From Procambarus clarkii (taxonomy: Eukaryota; Arthropoda; Malacostraca; Decapoda; Cambaridae): a stretch of 64,000 bases of DNA. The notes under the pieces were generated by a model, which saw only the letters and a program-made list of their open reading frames with translations, had not been told where the DNA came from and ran no database searches. The stretch spans positions 29,946,572 to 30,010,571 of the forward strand of contig NC_091219.1 of assembly GCF_040958095.1 (NCBI RefSeq), given 5' to 3'. The stretch's first letter is position 1; each line of letters starts with the position of its first letter. The position numbers and the translations under genes are program-made. Shown one piece after another: positions 1-13,200 of the stretch.

Positions 1-702
1 GCTGACCTGGAAGTTCGAGACTGCCCCGTTTTAGTTATAGGGATCCAGACTTAGGGGTGTTAGTCTTTTCGACTTTGGTTCAGTCCGTGCCCCCCTCCTC
101 CACCCCTCTTTCCGGCTCCGAAGTGTCTGAGGGTTTCGGAGGCAGGGCAGGATTTAGTTGGTTTCGAGACTAGGGCGGTCTTGGGGGATGCCCCTTCCAG
201 GGTGGCAACGGAGGCATTCTAGCCGGTTCCTCCTGCCAGAGCGTCTGGGTCTGACCAGTGGACCCCCCTTCCTTCCTGCTTTTCAGGCTGCTCCGGCTTT
301 TCCTTTTGAAGCCTGAGCTTTAGGGGATGGCTCGGCCCCGGGTCTTACTGTGGAGATTCCCACCGTTGACTTGGGGGCCTTGCCTTGGGCCCCGTTGGAC
401 CCATCTTGGGTTTTTGTACCCTCTGAGTGGGACTTGCTGTTGCAGGGGGTGGGGAAGGTTTTCTTCACCCCCTCCGCGTACGAGTTGGATTTGGTGTCAG
501 CCCTTCCCTGGGTTCAGTTCGGTGTCCCTTCGGGTCTGTCGTTCCCATCCTTCCAGAAGTTTTCGGCTTCCCGCATCACGCCTCATGAGGTGCAGGAAGC
601 CATTGCGGCTTACCTCCTGTGTGACCCAAATTTCGCCTCCTTAATTTTTAACTCCAGGGAGCCTCCGGGTCTCACCCAGAGAATGGCGTTTCATTACATT
701 CA
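1..702 (+). mobile_element. DIRS-like retroelement remnant, possible gag region
   Basis: An open frame from about 320 to 650 reads as plausible protein (for example FFTPSAYELDLVSALPWVQF) but matches no family I can name. From about 650 it passes into a motif reading EPPGLTQRMAFHYI. The same motif forms the outer right ends of the DIRS-like elements near 52130 and 55630. I infer a degraded DIRS copy whose gag-like part is joined to a terminal motif. It lies in the intron upstream of an MDN1 exon. The gag label is a guess; the link to the DIRS ends rests on visible sequence identity. Confidence 0.4.
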
Positions 703-1064
703 CAACCCGTCCTCTTAAAAATAACGTCACTTTTGGCTCGTATGCGCGCTATGGCCAAATTTGGACGTAATTTGAAATGAAATCGACTCACAAAAGTGAC
801 GTACTGTTCCGTTTTCTGTTTGAGTCGTCCGGCCGACTCTGTAAGGTTAGAATAGATGACTTTCAAGTCACGTTTTTCATAACGTTTTGAAACTTTATAT
901 GAATTTCCTGCCCACCTAACCTATCAGAGGACCCTTAACTTAATGTTGTTGATAAAAAAAATCCCAAATTTATTTTCATCTTTTTTTTTCATTTTCAAAT
1001 TACGTCCAAATTCGGCCATACGGGCAAACGGCCAAAAGCGACGTTATTTTTAAGAGGACAGGTT
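703..1064. mobile_element. MITE with ~80-bp terminal inverted repeats
   Basis: The left end (about 704-785) and the reverse complement of the right end (about 985-1064) match closely over about 80 bp. Both contain CCTCTTAAAAATAACGTC and then GGACGTAATTTGAAA. The element is about 360 bp and has no coding potential. The 8-mer TACATTCA occurs immediately outside both ends (695-702 and 1065-1072), as expected of a target-site duplication. An 8-bp duplication fits hAT-like elements. It sits inside the terminal motif of the DIRS remnant, so it is younger than that remnant. Confidence 0.75.
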
Positions 1065-1170
1065 TACATTCAACCCTGTTTTTGTTTTGTTTTTTGTTGA
1101 GTAAAAGTGTATTTACCACTTTATAAACATCATTACAAAATAGACTAATATTTAGTTTTAATTTCAACAG

Positions 1171-1291
1171 TGTATGAACAACCAAGCATATCAAAATTGA
1201 AGCAGGTGGCATCACTGACAAGCCAGTTGATCCAGACTGGATATCATCCCAACCATGCTCTCACCAAGGCCCTAAAACAAGTCTATTTGCA
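1171..1291 (+). CDS. MDN1: MDN1 exon: end of the AAA ring region
   Basis: The acceptor is TTTCAACAG and the donor GTAAGT. The phase (2 bases in, 2 bases left) fits the next exon exactly. The peptide includes [20 protein letters not shown] and then [12 protein letters not shown]. It aligns with the stretch of animal midasin just before the linker (a conserved helical segment of the form LIQ...AF..AC..VY). It is too short to be found as a long open frame. Support comes from the splice sites, phase and alignment together. Confidence 0.85.
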
Positions 1292-4200
1292 GTAAGTTAC
1301 AATTTGAATGCAGTATACTGCAGCAGTTCTTATTTTTACCCTTCTTTTGAATTTTGCTTTAATGAACAAGGTCCCCAGCAAATGTAAATTTGCCTAGTCA
1401 CTGTGAAGTGGTCATTAGTATTTATCAGTCAAGTCACTTATGGTTAAAGTTTCACCACCATATATATTCATATATTCCCAGTCAAATCATAAAATATATG
1501 TTCCTTAGTTAACTAGATACTTGTTAACCAGTTTGAGTTTCTATAACAAGCAGAATTTGTATAACTAGTTTAAACTGAGGTTGAAATACCACTGCCTTCT
1601 CAGCGTAAATCAAACTGTCAACTTAGTTTGCTAGACCTGAATGATATAGCTTTAGATAGTTGATCTAGTGGGCCTAATGGCTCCCTCAAAACAGCATCTG
1701 AGGGACTGGCTCAGAAAGTACTGCGATGGCTTTACTGTTGTCAACAACTGATATTTGCATACCTTAGTACATGTTTATTTTACACATGGGATCTTGGTGA
1801 TTTCATATTCATTTTGTAGGACAGAGAAAGGTTTTTCACTCGTAGTTCTTCTTACAATTTTCCCATCACTTAACTTTATATTAATCATCATATTTTTGTT
1901 GATAGTACATTTCTAGCTTGTCATCTCCTCATTTAGATTGATTTTTATACATACTCATTCTCCTTGAAAACAAAATTGATTTTCCAAGATGTCAAATACA
2001 TGACATATATTTTGAATCAATGTATGACCCGATATGACCTGAACTCAAAAGTGGCTAAGTCCAACATAGAAAAGAGGTCCGAACTCCACAGAAGACACCA
2101 CGGGTTAGGATAAAAACCTCTGGAAAAATCATGAATCTGGGTGTAGTCAGTCACCTAACTGCACCCTGAATAAATCCAAGAGGGCACAGCCAAGCGATCC
2201 AATTCATGCATGAACCAAAACACACAATACCATAAAGCAAATGGCCTCTATAGGACAATCAAGTCCAAGGATGTCTGGTACTTGAAGCTTTGGGGCTTGC
2301 CCAAGAGGTGGCATGACCAGAAGCACTGCAAGGTTGGTGTTGGACACCAACATCAGAAACAGAACTAACTTTTGGAGTCGGCTGTGATCCTCATTGTGGT
2401 ACTTGATTCTAACGAGTTTCAAGCTTGTTTGAATGACTCCTTTACTCTTGTAACTTGTTTGCATTAGTTCTTTGGCGATTTTCGAGGCTTTGTTTTCCGT
2501 GAACCCTCGGACTTTCTACGCTGCGCTGACTTTCTGTAGGCTCTTTCTGTTGAGGCAGTAGATTGTCACCTGCTCTCTGCACCTGCTTGAGGGGCCCAGG
2601 TTCTGGCTCTGGTCTTTGGTGGGGCAAACAATATTATCTGCAACTGACGTGACCTTTTAGTATTAAACATTCCTTGGAATATAGCTGCTGGGCTACTTCA
2701 GAAAGTGGTGTTTCATTACATTTAATGCTGGGGTTTCTTTCCTAAGTATCACAATGTCTACATAACCACGGAAACTTTAGTTCAGAGCAGGGCTCTTACA
2801 ATTGTTAGACCACTATGACATGGCTTTAGATGCCACAGAAGACGAGCAAAATGCTGATGTTTTTACACAGATCTCATAAAAACATTCAACACATGTAACC
2901 ATAGTGCTATTGCACTCAAAATGCATACAAAAGGCATTACTGACAATAGGAAGATGGATCGTCGATTTCCAAATGTATAAAACTCGAAGTGTAATAATCA
3001 ACAAAGTACAGTAATAATGTCGGAAGACCTTTCTTTTTAATCCCTGGACTGTGCCCCTGTTTATATAATGCAACACCCTGGTGCATGGAAAATAAAATAA
3101 TTCCCCCAAATTTTTCCTTTGATTATTATTAAGATGCATTCTCAGATTATAGGAAAAACCAAAGAAAATGGCCTGGCTGTGCCACACAGATTGCAGATAA
3201 TTAATTAGCCTGCATGGCTAATTGTGCAACATGGCTGGAGTCATGTTGTGCAATAAAGGGGTTTAAGAACACAACATAGCTGTTGTAACTGCAAGAAAAA
3301 TGACAGGCTGGATAACAAGAACATTTTACACAAGATGCCAGACCAATGATGATATTTTTTTCTATACTATTGCTCAGTAGGGTAGAATATTATTACACAG
3401 TAACAAGTCCATTCAGAACTGGAGAAATTGCTGGCTTAGAGATAGTGCATGGGGTCTTTTACTGCCCAAATTTACTAAATAAAATATCTAGATTATTGGG
3501 ACCGCTTAAAATGTTAAAATCTGTATTCTCTCAAGAGTGCATGCGAGTCTAATATATAATAATTTACACTTGGAAAATATTAGCGACTAGTTCCAAATCT
3601 GCACACAGTGATAGCTCTACATGAGACCAGAAGTGCAGAGTTGTCATTTTGAAAAGTAGAGATGCAATAGGTATGCTGAGAGAGAATTCAACATTAAGGG
3701 CGCAAGACTTTTCAACTCTGTCTCAGAACATAAGGGACATAACTAACCAACTGTTCATAACAATCCAAAGAGAAAGGATACCTGATTAGCTTGGCTCTGA
3801 CTCAAACATTAGACTTGCAGCAGCTGCATTGAACAGCTGGATGACTTTACCCCCCAATCAGGAAGCCTGGTTAGAGACATTGCTCCTCAGAACCCTCAGC
3901 AGGTAGATAACAGGTACTTCTAATTTCTTCCTCACCAGTTAACATTTTCTCATGCTTAGTTTTAGATGCCATTAGCAGTTATGTCAGTCTTCTTGCTCCA
4001 CTTACTGCACTTCCTCACTTATTTATAATAGCAATGAATATTTTCAGAGGAATTTAGTTAAAAAAAAAATTACTGGCATATACTAGGAAAGATTATAGAT
4101 TTATCTGCACTACTTTTTTGCTTAACCCTTGTGTTGCTAAGAGCAATTTGGCCCTTGTCACCCACTGGCGCATAACAAAAAAAAATTCTTCCAAACCTGT

Positions 4201-7200
4201 TAGTTTGTGTTCCCTGACCACGAAAAAAAAAATTTAATTATACTTACCAATGACTTAAATGAGCCGTTAATATGAGCAATGACGTCACACCCTGCATGCT
4301 CGCTCATGCAAGGTGCGTCCCGGAGGCGTCGCGCACACTCTTTAAGCAGCCAGAGTTGCCACAAATTTATTTTTGCAGCATTATTTACAGTGTCTAGGCA
4401 TATTTTATCACAAATATTATTCACTAATTGTGTTACATATAATGTTACATCATGTTCAATTATAATAAAAGTTGCACACATTGAGTATACACACAACACA
4501 AATGTTTTCAATTACGCCAATATGTATTCACATTGTTCATTATTATATTTATACACATCCACGCACTATTTACAGGTTTTTGCATTATTATTGCACATTT
4601 AGAAGCTTGGAGACAGTGGTAGTTGTTGAAGCAGTTGACAGCACATGATGGAACTGCACACGCTTCACACCATGTTTGCACTAGTTTACACCTCTGATCT
4701 CTCTTTTTTTTTTTTCTTTTTTTTTTTCTATAAACCAAGCAATCACGCTTTCCAGCTGGTGGCAAATGTTTTAGTCTGTGTGTTTGAAAGCCCTCCATGT
4801 GCGTGAGCCTGGGTGTAGCAGCATGCTGCAACACTGGGTTCATGATGGGTCTTTGTATGCCAGGAACATCTTTGCCAAACTTTGTTAGTAACTGTGTAAG
4901 TGTAAAACCAATCGGACGGAAACTCGGAAACTCGGTTTTTTCACCAGATACATATTGTAGCTGTTCAGCATGCTTACGTCAACAAGATGGTAAAACACTT
5001 TTTTCGTCCTCTTCAATGTTTTCCGCACACACTCGACAGTGCCCACCATCATGTCAGATTTATCAACCAAACACATGTTGGTATTATAGCCAAGAACACA
5101 ATCTGGCTTATATACGGGATCTTGCGTTACTCGGTTCACCTTGCCACTGTTGACCCTTGTACCATCATGAAAGGTTGTCAGCAAGTTCACTTCTCTCTCT
5201 TGTCTTTCCACCTAACTGAGAGTATATTTGATCACATTTTCTTAGCTGGCAGTCACCAATTTCAAGATTATTGTCAAACACTGGCACCCTTCTTCTTGGC
5301 TTTACTGTGCCAACCATTCCAGTTCTATGCTCAATCAAGAACCTAGCTAGCAAGGGACTTTTATAGTAGTTATCCGTGTATAAAATGTGGCCCTTGTTCA
5401 TACATGGTGCCATCAGTGACTTCACCATACTACTTGAGAAACCATGTTTGTCATTACCGGAAATGTTTATATCGCTAGCAGAATACAGTCATGTGTAACC
5501 CTGTTTCACAGTCACAAAGAACAACGAATTTCAATCTAAATCTGTTACGTTTGGAGGGAATATACTGCTTGAAGGCAATACATCCTTTGAAAAGCACAAA
5601 GGATTCGTCAATCACCAGTTTCTGTGCTGGTATGTAGAAATCTCTGTACTTTCCAATCACTTCATTCATATAGTGCCTGACTCTCCAAAGTCTATCATCC
5701 TCTGTCCGGTCTTCATTACTTGCAAAATGAAGACACCGGAAGAGTATCTGAAACCTGTCTTGGGATATATATTTCCCGAACAAATGTGTTGGAACAGTCT
5801 GGTCTAATTTGTGATAGCGTGTTTCATCAACATACAACAACATACAACATCAACATACATAAAGCACCTAAATTATTGGGATCCTCTCAAAGCTCTCCAA
5901 ATGTACTCACTAGAAAGGAGACGAGAGAGAGATCAAATAATATACACATGGAAGATACTGGAGGGCCAAGCACCAAATCTATATAGTAAAATATCAACGT
6001 ACTGGAGTGAATGATATGGAAGAAAATGCAGAATAGAACCAGTGAAGAGCAGGGGTGTCATAGGCACAATCAAAGAACACTGTATAAACATCAGCGGTCC
6101 ACAGTTGTTCAGCGTCCTCCCAGCGAGCATAAGAAATATTGCCGGAACAACTGTGGACATCTTCAAGAGGAAACTAGATTGTTTCCTCCAAGGAGTGCCA
6201 GACCAACCGGGCTGTGATGGGTATGTGGGCCTGCGGGCTGTTCCAAGCGACAGCCTAGTGGACCAAACTCTCACAAGTCAAGCTTGACCCTGGGCCGGGC
6301 TTGGGGAGTAGAACTCCCAGAACCCCATCAAGCAGGTGATATATTTATATAATAAAATGTGTGAGCCATCGCTGTACTCAAAATTATGGTGTGCATATTA
6401 ATGATTCGGTTATTATTAAAACAATAAACAAATAGTTTTGCTGTTATTACACTATATACACACAGATTATATATAAGTATCTGCATGTTTTGCTCACCAT
6501 AACGAACCACTAAGTTAGAATTGTGAGTCAAAAAGCGAGGAGGAGTGACCGCCACACACCAGCCACCCACTCGCTGCCACTCCCTTCCTCAACAACACCT
6601 CATTCGTCCACATTCTCCTCCTACGATATTGTTTTTGCATTCACTATACACATATGTTATATATAAGTATTTACATGTTTTGTTCACAATAACTGTACAT
6701 CTAAGCTTGTATGGTGTGTAAAGGCAATAAGACGTAGCTACTCACACAGTCAGCTGGTGGCGGCCGCCCTCAGGGCCAGGCGCACTAATATTTCTCCTAC
6801 AACAATATTGTTCGTGGTGTTGTTATGCTATATACACACATTATATATAAGTATCTACCTGTTTTATTCACCATACCTGTGCAAATAAGCTGGTATAGTG
6901 CCCAAAGACCATAGTGGCCACCAGTAAACAACATAAGTCGTGCAGACGACGCACCTTCCTCGCCAAAATGGCGGCTCCCAACCTACTCCTCTTGCTGTTT
7001 ATACCCTCTATACACACGTTATATATAAGTATCTTCATTTGTATTCACCATAGCGAACCACTAAGCTGGTATAGTGAGTGCAGTCAATAAAAGGTGGCCA
7101 CACACAGAAGACGACGCCACCACCCTCCCTCCCACAGCATTACTCCTCCCTCCATGGAGCACAGCGCTAAATATCACTACAATCTTGCTGTTATCAGAAT

Positions 7201-10200
7201 CCTGGTCAGTTTTATCACAGTCAGGGGTCTTCTGTAATACTATCATCGCTAAATAAAAGCATGAACATATATATTTTGATATTTTTAGGTGATGCTGTGG
7301 TCACAAGCTGAATAGCAGTGCTGTGCGCTCATGATGCGTGTGTCAGCCTTGGTGGCTCTCTCAATACTGAAGCTCTCTCACCCAGGAATGTTGGCCACGA
7401 TTTGTTTTCTAGGTGGTGTCTGTCAACTATCGGTCGTGGCTGCACTATAGCTGCCCCTATCCCACGCTGGGCTTTTAAATTTAGGTGCTAGACACTAAAG
7501 CAGCTATTAATATATTGTGCGGTTCCGGTTTTGTTTCTCAAATCATCTATATATGTATTGTGCGGTCTAAGGGTTAAGAGTTAATATGGTTGTTTCAAGT
7601 TCTTTACATTAGAGACCACCGTTAGTTTAACATCATTATGTTTCATATGGTATTCATCACAGTTGTAATACTATTTTCCTCCACAGGTCATTGGGCAAAT
7701 TCATCAAACATCAAGCAGTTGGGAAAGCCATAGAAGAGATTGTGAATTTATTGATGGGTACCTCTGACATGCCTTGGCCTCCTTATGAAGATCAAGTTTT
7801 GAGTATTCATAGGCTAAGTAGAGGTAGTAACTTGACACAAGTGAGAATTTTAGGATCTTTGTTGCACACATTGTTGCTGGCTATTGAAAATCAAGAGGCT
7901 GTCAGAACCTGGGCAGATGCAACCTTGTCACTACCAAGACCTCTTCCAGTTCCAGAATGTGGCATACTTCATTCTCTGATATTAATTTTGACCACTATTC
8001 CCTTGAATGATTGGTCCTTGCTTCATACTTGGATGTCCCAGCTGGTTTCATATTTACCCCCTAGTGCAGCACAGCTTGGTTGTAAAATAGTAACTGCAAT
8101 ACAATATGCTGTTTCCATTGGTCCGTGTTGTGCTTCTCAGGCCTTAGTAGCAAATTTGGGCCCTGACTATGGATGTGATCCTCGGTACAACCTCCAGGCA
8201 CTTACAGGAAAAAAGAAATGCAGAGGAATAGAATTTGAAAGTTTGGCTAATAAGTCCACTCTCTGGGTGTGGCGGACATTGTTCTGTTTTTACAAAGAAC
8301 CCCAAATTATTCAAAACAACCTGAATGGTAATTGCACAATAGACGCAATGACAGTGCTGGAAATTTCTCATGCAATTAATGAGGGAACAATTGGAAAGAA
8401 TACTTCACCACATGTTTCAGTGCCACTCATAGTTCCTTTTCTAAACCTGACACACACAATGATTCAAGAACTCTCAAACAATACTCAAACATTACTCACA
8501 GACAAAGAATTCTGCCAGCTGTTAAGTGCCCTGAGGTGGTGTGACTGTCTTTATCAGTTGTGTTGTCAAGTAGTAAAGAAATCTAAATTTCACTTATTTT
8601 TACCTCAGCTGACTCTTCATTGGCAATGGATTGAGGAAGAATTGCTTCAGAAAATGCCAGAATCATGGAGTTCATTGGCTTCAGAGCAATTAAAAGCTGT
8701 TGTCAAGCATATGCAATCAGCTTTTGAAAAAGAATTTGGTCTAATTCACAAGTTAGCTAAAGGTCTTCGGTTACATATGTCACCTGCTCCGTTTGCATCA
8801 GAGTTATTCTCAGATGCCCAGTCTTGTATATTAGACTTGGTGTCCTGCCTCGTTCCTACCCCAAAAAGTGACAAGATTAATTTGTTTTTGGCATCATCAG
8901 TTGGAATGGAGATGCGAGACTCTTTGATTTGCATTGCAAGAAAGGTTTCTACATGTGATACTGAGAGCATTGCAAACATACATGATGAGCTTAGCACATT
9001 GAAAAAAGCTGTACATAAAAAAAGTATCCAATTTCAGTCATCTTTGAAGGCCATGGAGGCTGATATATTATCTCTTCAAATTCAAATGTGGCCTTTGTTA
9101 GATTATATGGCTCTTCGTGCACTTTCTCTTGATAGTATGTGTGGAGAATTGTCTCCACACCTACAAGGTGTGATTGCTGGGGCTCCAGGTGTGTACAAAG
9201 AACTACTTGGTGCACTTTCAGGTCCATCATTCCGACTCACCCCAGTCATTGGTACTCACAGGTATTTGGCCTTCAGTCAATGCACTGCTACTCATCACAC
9301 TCGCAGCTTTCTTACGTACTCATCTTCATCCTCAGATGAAGATACTGAGGAACATCTTATTGATGATATACTCCATCCATCAGCTTGCCAGCTTACTTAC
9401 ATATTGTTGGCTGGTAATGGTAGACAGAACATTGGAAATGAAAGTACAATAGAAGAAGTACCATCAGGTCTGCATGTAGAAAAAGTTGCACAATTGAAGA
9501 GTATACGGTCTACTCTTTGGAATAACTGGTTAACTCTTGCCGATAGTTCAACAAGTTATGAAGCATCATTCACCAAAGCCTCTGCTGCTTTTATTACTAC
9601 AACTTTGGGTGCCTTTGCAATCACTCTCAACATTATTCCAGAATTCAGTATTGAATCGTGTAATTTTTACACGGCTTCATGCTTAGCTCGTAAGATTGCA
9701 GAGAACAGCAATACGTCAGCGCTGGATTGCAGTAGGAAACAGTTGTATAAAGTGGCCAGCATAGCTGAAAAACTCCAAGGATGTCACAGTGACTGGATAG
9801 AAAAGTCAGCCATTGCAGCCCATGCAGTCTTGGTTATGGGGGCCTTACAAACTAACATTTTAGGCCATTTAGAACCTGTTGATCCTGCTCAATGCAATAA
9901 TCTTATGCTTCAGTACCATCAAGAGGAATTAGAAGATTTGGAGTCCCATCTAATGCTTTCTGAATGGCTTGAATGTTTGAGTGGTTGTCATAGTAGGCTT
10001 CCTGTGGACTTGGCACATCCACATTTAACATTTTTTAAGGAAAAATGTATTCACCTAAGGAAAAAAGTGCATGAATTGACTCAGCAAGTTGCTCACCGCC
10101 CTGGTCCTTCAGAATACCACCAGTTAAGGCAAGATTTTACTCATTTTCTTTCTACAGTTTTCACACAGGCAAAGCTTCAAGAACTTTCATCGACTCTAGA

Positions 10201-13200
10201 GGAATGCAGAGACACTTCTACTCCAGCTGCAGTATCAATGAAGATAGAATGTATGATTTCCTCCTGTGATAATTTTGTACAAAGAGTTGTTCGGCAGTAT
10301 CCTCTGTACCGTGATCTCACGTATCCATTACTTTATGGTGTTACCATGACCTGTGAGGCCCTGCGTTTGTTGGCTTCTCATTCTCGCTTGAAGAATATTA
10401 GTATCACTTGTGGAACTGACTTGACAGAAAGTTTAATAAAATATTCTGCTTTTCCAGCATTACGAGAACCATTACATCCGCTTCGGCTTCTGAATGAACA
10501 GTTAAATATTGCTGAATGTACAACAGTTTTACTCCCAGAAGATCAGTATCCAGGTCAAGCAAAGGTAACTAATAACTTAATCTTGCGGGCAGCTCTCTTA
10601 GATTTGCTAAATGTAGCCCTAGCTCAACATCACTTGGATGATCCAATTATTTATTTGGCTACTCAGTTATTTGGCCAAATAGCTTCTAGTTGGAGGCAAC
10701 AGGAGGAAGAAAAAGCTTTGCGTGCCCAGGAAGAAGAGAGTCTTTATCGTTATAAGACTCGTACTTTGGCTGTTTCTGAAACTGAGGAAGAGATACAAGA
10801 TCGAGAATTCAACAAGGCTTTTCCTTCATTTGACCATGAGTTTGATGATTTAAATGACCTAGATTTGAATGATAATGTGGAAAATGAAAGTGATAAACCT
10901 GATATTACTGGAAATGTCTCAGTTGGACATGTGACTGATGATCAAATATTTGAAGTGAGTGAATTGCATTGTGTCATTTTTACATCTTTGGTCAGAACAC
11001 ATTGGTGTACAGTTCCAGTGAGCAGTGTTGCATATCCACCATCACAAGTAGTGCCAGCAGCAGTATTAAGGTTACGTGTTCTACATTCCCTTCTTGGAAC
11101 AGCTGGATGTATTGCAGGTTGTAAATTAGACCATGCTACAATAGGTGCTCAGATTCTTAGCAATTATAATTCCTGTGCTCTTCTGACTGATGCATCTCCT
11201 CCCGAGCTCTTTGCTCATCCTTATGACATCTATAGAGACCCTAACCCCAAAGAAGTCTTGAAAGTACGCCCATTACTTCAGTCAATACGTGAACGAGTAG
11301 ATGAGTTGCTGATCCTCTGGCCTGATCATCCATCATTACTAATGGTCAACACAATTTTAACACGAGTATTGGCTTTCCCTCTGACTTCACCACTCATGAG
11401 GCATGTGGTAGGTCTTGAAACAGTGTTGGAGAAGGCTCAAGATTGGGAGAAAAATGCTCACAAAGGAGTTTCAATGATGGAACAGCTTGAGGCTGTTACA
11501 CATCAGATATTAGAGTGGCGACAGCTTGAACTAAATGCTTGGAGTTCATGTTTGGATTCTGTAACGCACAGAGTTGCTACCGAAGGTCGGAAATTATGGC
11601 CTCGTCTTCATGATACATTCCAGGCAGCTCTTACAGAATCAGTCTCTCCTGCTGAAATATCTACAACTCTAAAACAGTTCTTGGAAACTTCCATCTTGGG
11701 TAACTTTGAAACCCGTCTGAAGCTGCTTTATGCGTTTCACTGTAACATTGCTGTGTTAGAGAAAAGTCAAACTGTAGAGCAGTTGCTGACCCTCACATGG
11801 AACCTTCATCAGTATTATACACAATTTTTACCATTAGTTACTTCTACACTTGCAAAAGCTAAACAACCAATAGATAAGGATATAAAAGGTTACGTGAAGA
11901 TTGCTCGTTGGAATGACATTAACTATTTTGCTGTGCGTGAATCTGTAACAAAGAGCCATCGTACTCTTCATCGTTACATGCGAAATTGGGAGAAAAAGTT
12001 AAGACAGCCCATTGCATCTTTACTTTGTGATGATGCCTCTGAATTAATTCAAGATCACACAGGAGCATGGGACAAAGAGCTTTATGACATGCCAGTATCC
12101 ACATCCTTATCCACAATCCCTGCAGTTCATGGTATGGTAAACCATGCAAGCAGAGCAACAGATGATTCAATTTTGTGTCGATTGCCATCACTCACTCATC
12201 GCAGTCACAAGCTAGCTTGCAAGATTCTACAAAAAATTAAATATTCTTCTTATGTAGATGCAGTTGAAGAGGTTACAGTTAGTATTGTCACAGATTATCA
12301 GGAACTGCAAGCTGCAGCATCACGTTCTGAAAATATATCTGCATCTGATATGCGTATGAAGCAACTACGTAGCATCATGCAAAGAAGACGTGATTGCCTG
12401 ACTCGTGTGTTAAAGTCATTGGCCTCTATGGGGATTATGTACACACGTGGCAACAGTTCATGGCATGATGATGACATCGACTCTTGTATGACATTACCAC
12501 CTGTTGACATTAACATTGCCCATCCAGGCATAATTTCGCTTAAGTCAGCACGCGAAGCATGGCCTGGTTGTGTAAAATATTTAAATCGTTGTATTAGCCG
12601 CCACACCCTTCTCCTTAAAGCCCTCCAACAACCTCATGGTGATCTCGGCCCTGAGCTTGTCAAGCGATTACGTGGTGTGTCTTGCCATCTATTCTTGTTA
12701 GCTCGAAACCAGCGAAGATCTTTGACCCATCTCAGTGATTACACTCGGCGGCTACGTCTTCACCTAAGAGATTTGAAAACGGTGCAGCCTCATCCAGTAC
12801 CTGTTGCTAAAATGATTGGTGGCTGTGAACATCTTCATGCATTGGCAACATCACTTTCACTTACCATAGCTGAAATATCTATCCTTTTAAAGACAACATC
12901 CAGCACTGCTCCAGTGATGCTGCTTCAAGATGATCTAGCAATGTTTCAACAAACACAACTTGAGGATGCAGAGAGAAATGTGAATGAAATTAAAGATGCA
13001 CTGAGTTCTCTTACACAGCAGCTAGCTAGCTACTTAAAATATTTCAAAGATGGGCAGCATTTGGTAACTCCAGAATACTGTAAACTATTTTTGGAAGCAG
13101 TAAATCTGGTTTCTTCAGAAGCTAAGAAATTGAAAGATGTGATGAAATTGTTGTCAGTTGGTGATGGCAAAATGCTTCCTCTCACAACCCAACTAACACA

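Larger units (their letters stand above)
4122..7577 (-). mobile_element. piggyBac-type DNA transposon, inactive
   Basis: The element is bounded by TTAA on both sides (4122-4125 and 7574-7577), the piggyBac target site. The termini are inverted: it begins TTAACCCTTGTGTTG, and the reverse complement of the other end begins TTAACCCTTAGACCG. Inside is a broken piggyBac transposase on the minus strand (4508-5843). A LINE fragment (5852-6345) has replaced the N-terminal part of the transposase, and a four-copy tandem array (6452-7185) lies near the right end. It lies wholly in the MDN1 intron. Confidence 0.75.

Noticed and set aside
3346-3552. Possible small host gene
   Set aside because: The peptide matches the family B LINE tail, so it is a degraded retrotransposon.
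7074-7256. Short open frames on both strands near the piggyBac right end
   Set aside because: They lie in the subterminal tandem repeats and noncoding terminus of the transposon.
7691-7693. TTG as start codon of the large midasin frame
   Set aside because: A splice acceptor lies just upstream and the phase joins the exon at 1171-1291. It is an internal Leu codon.
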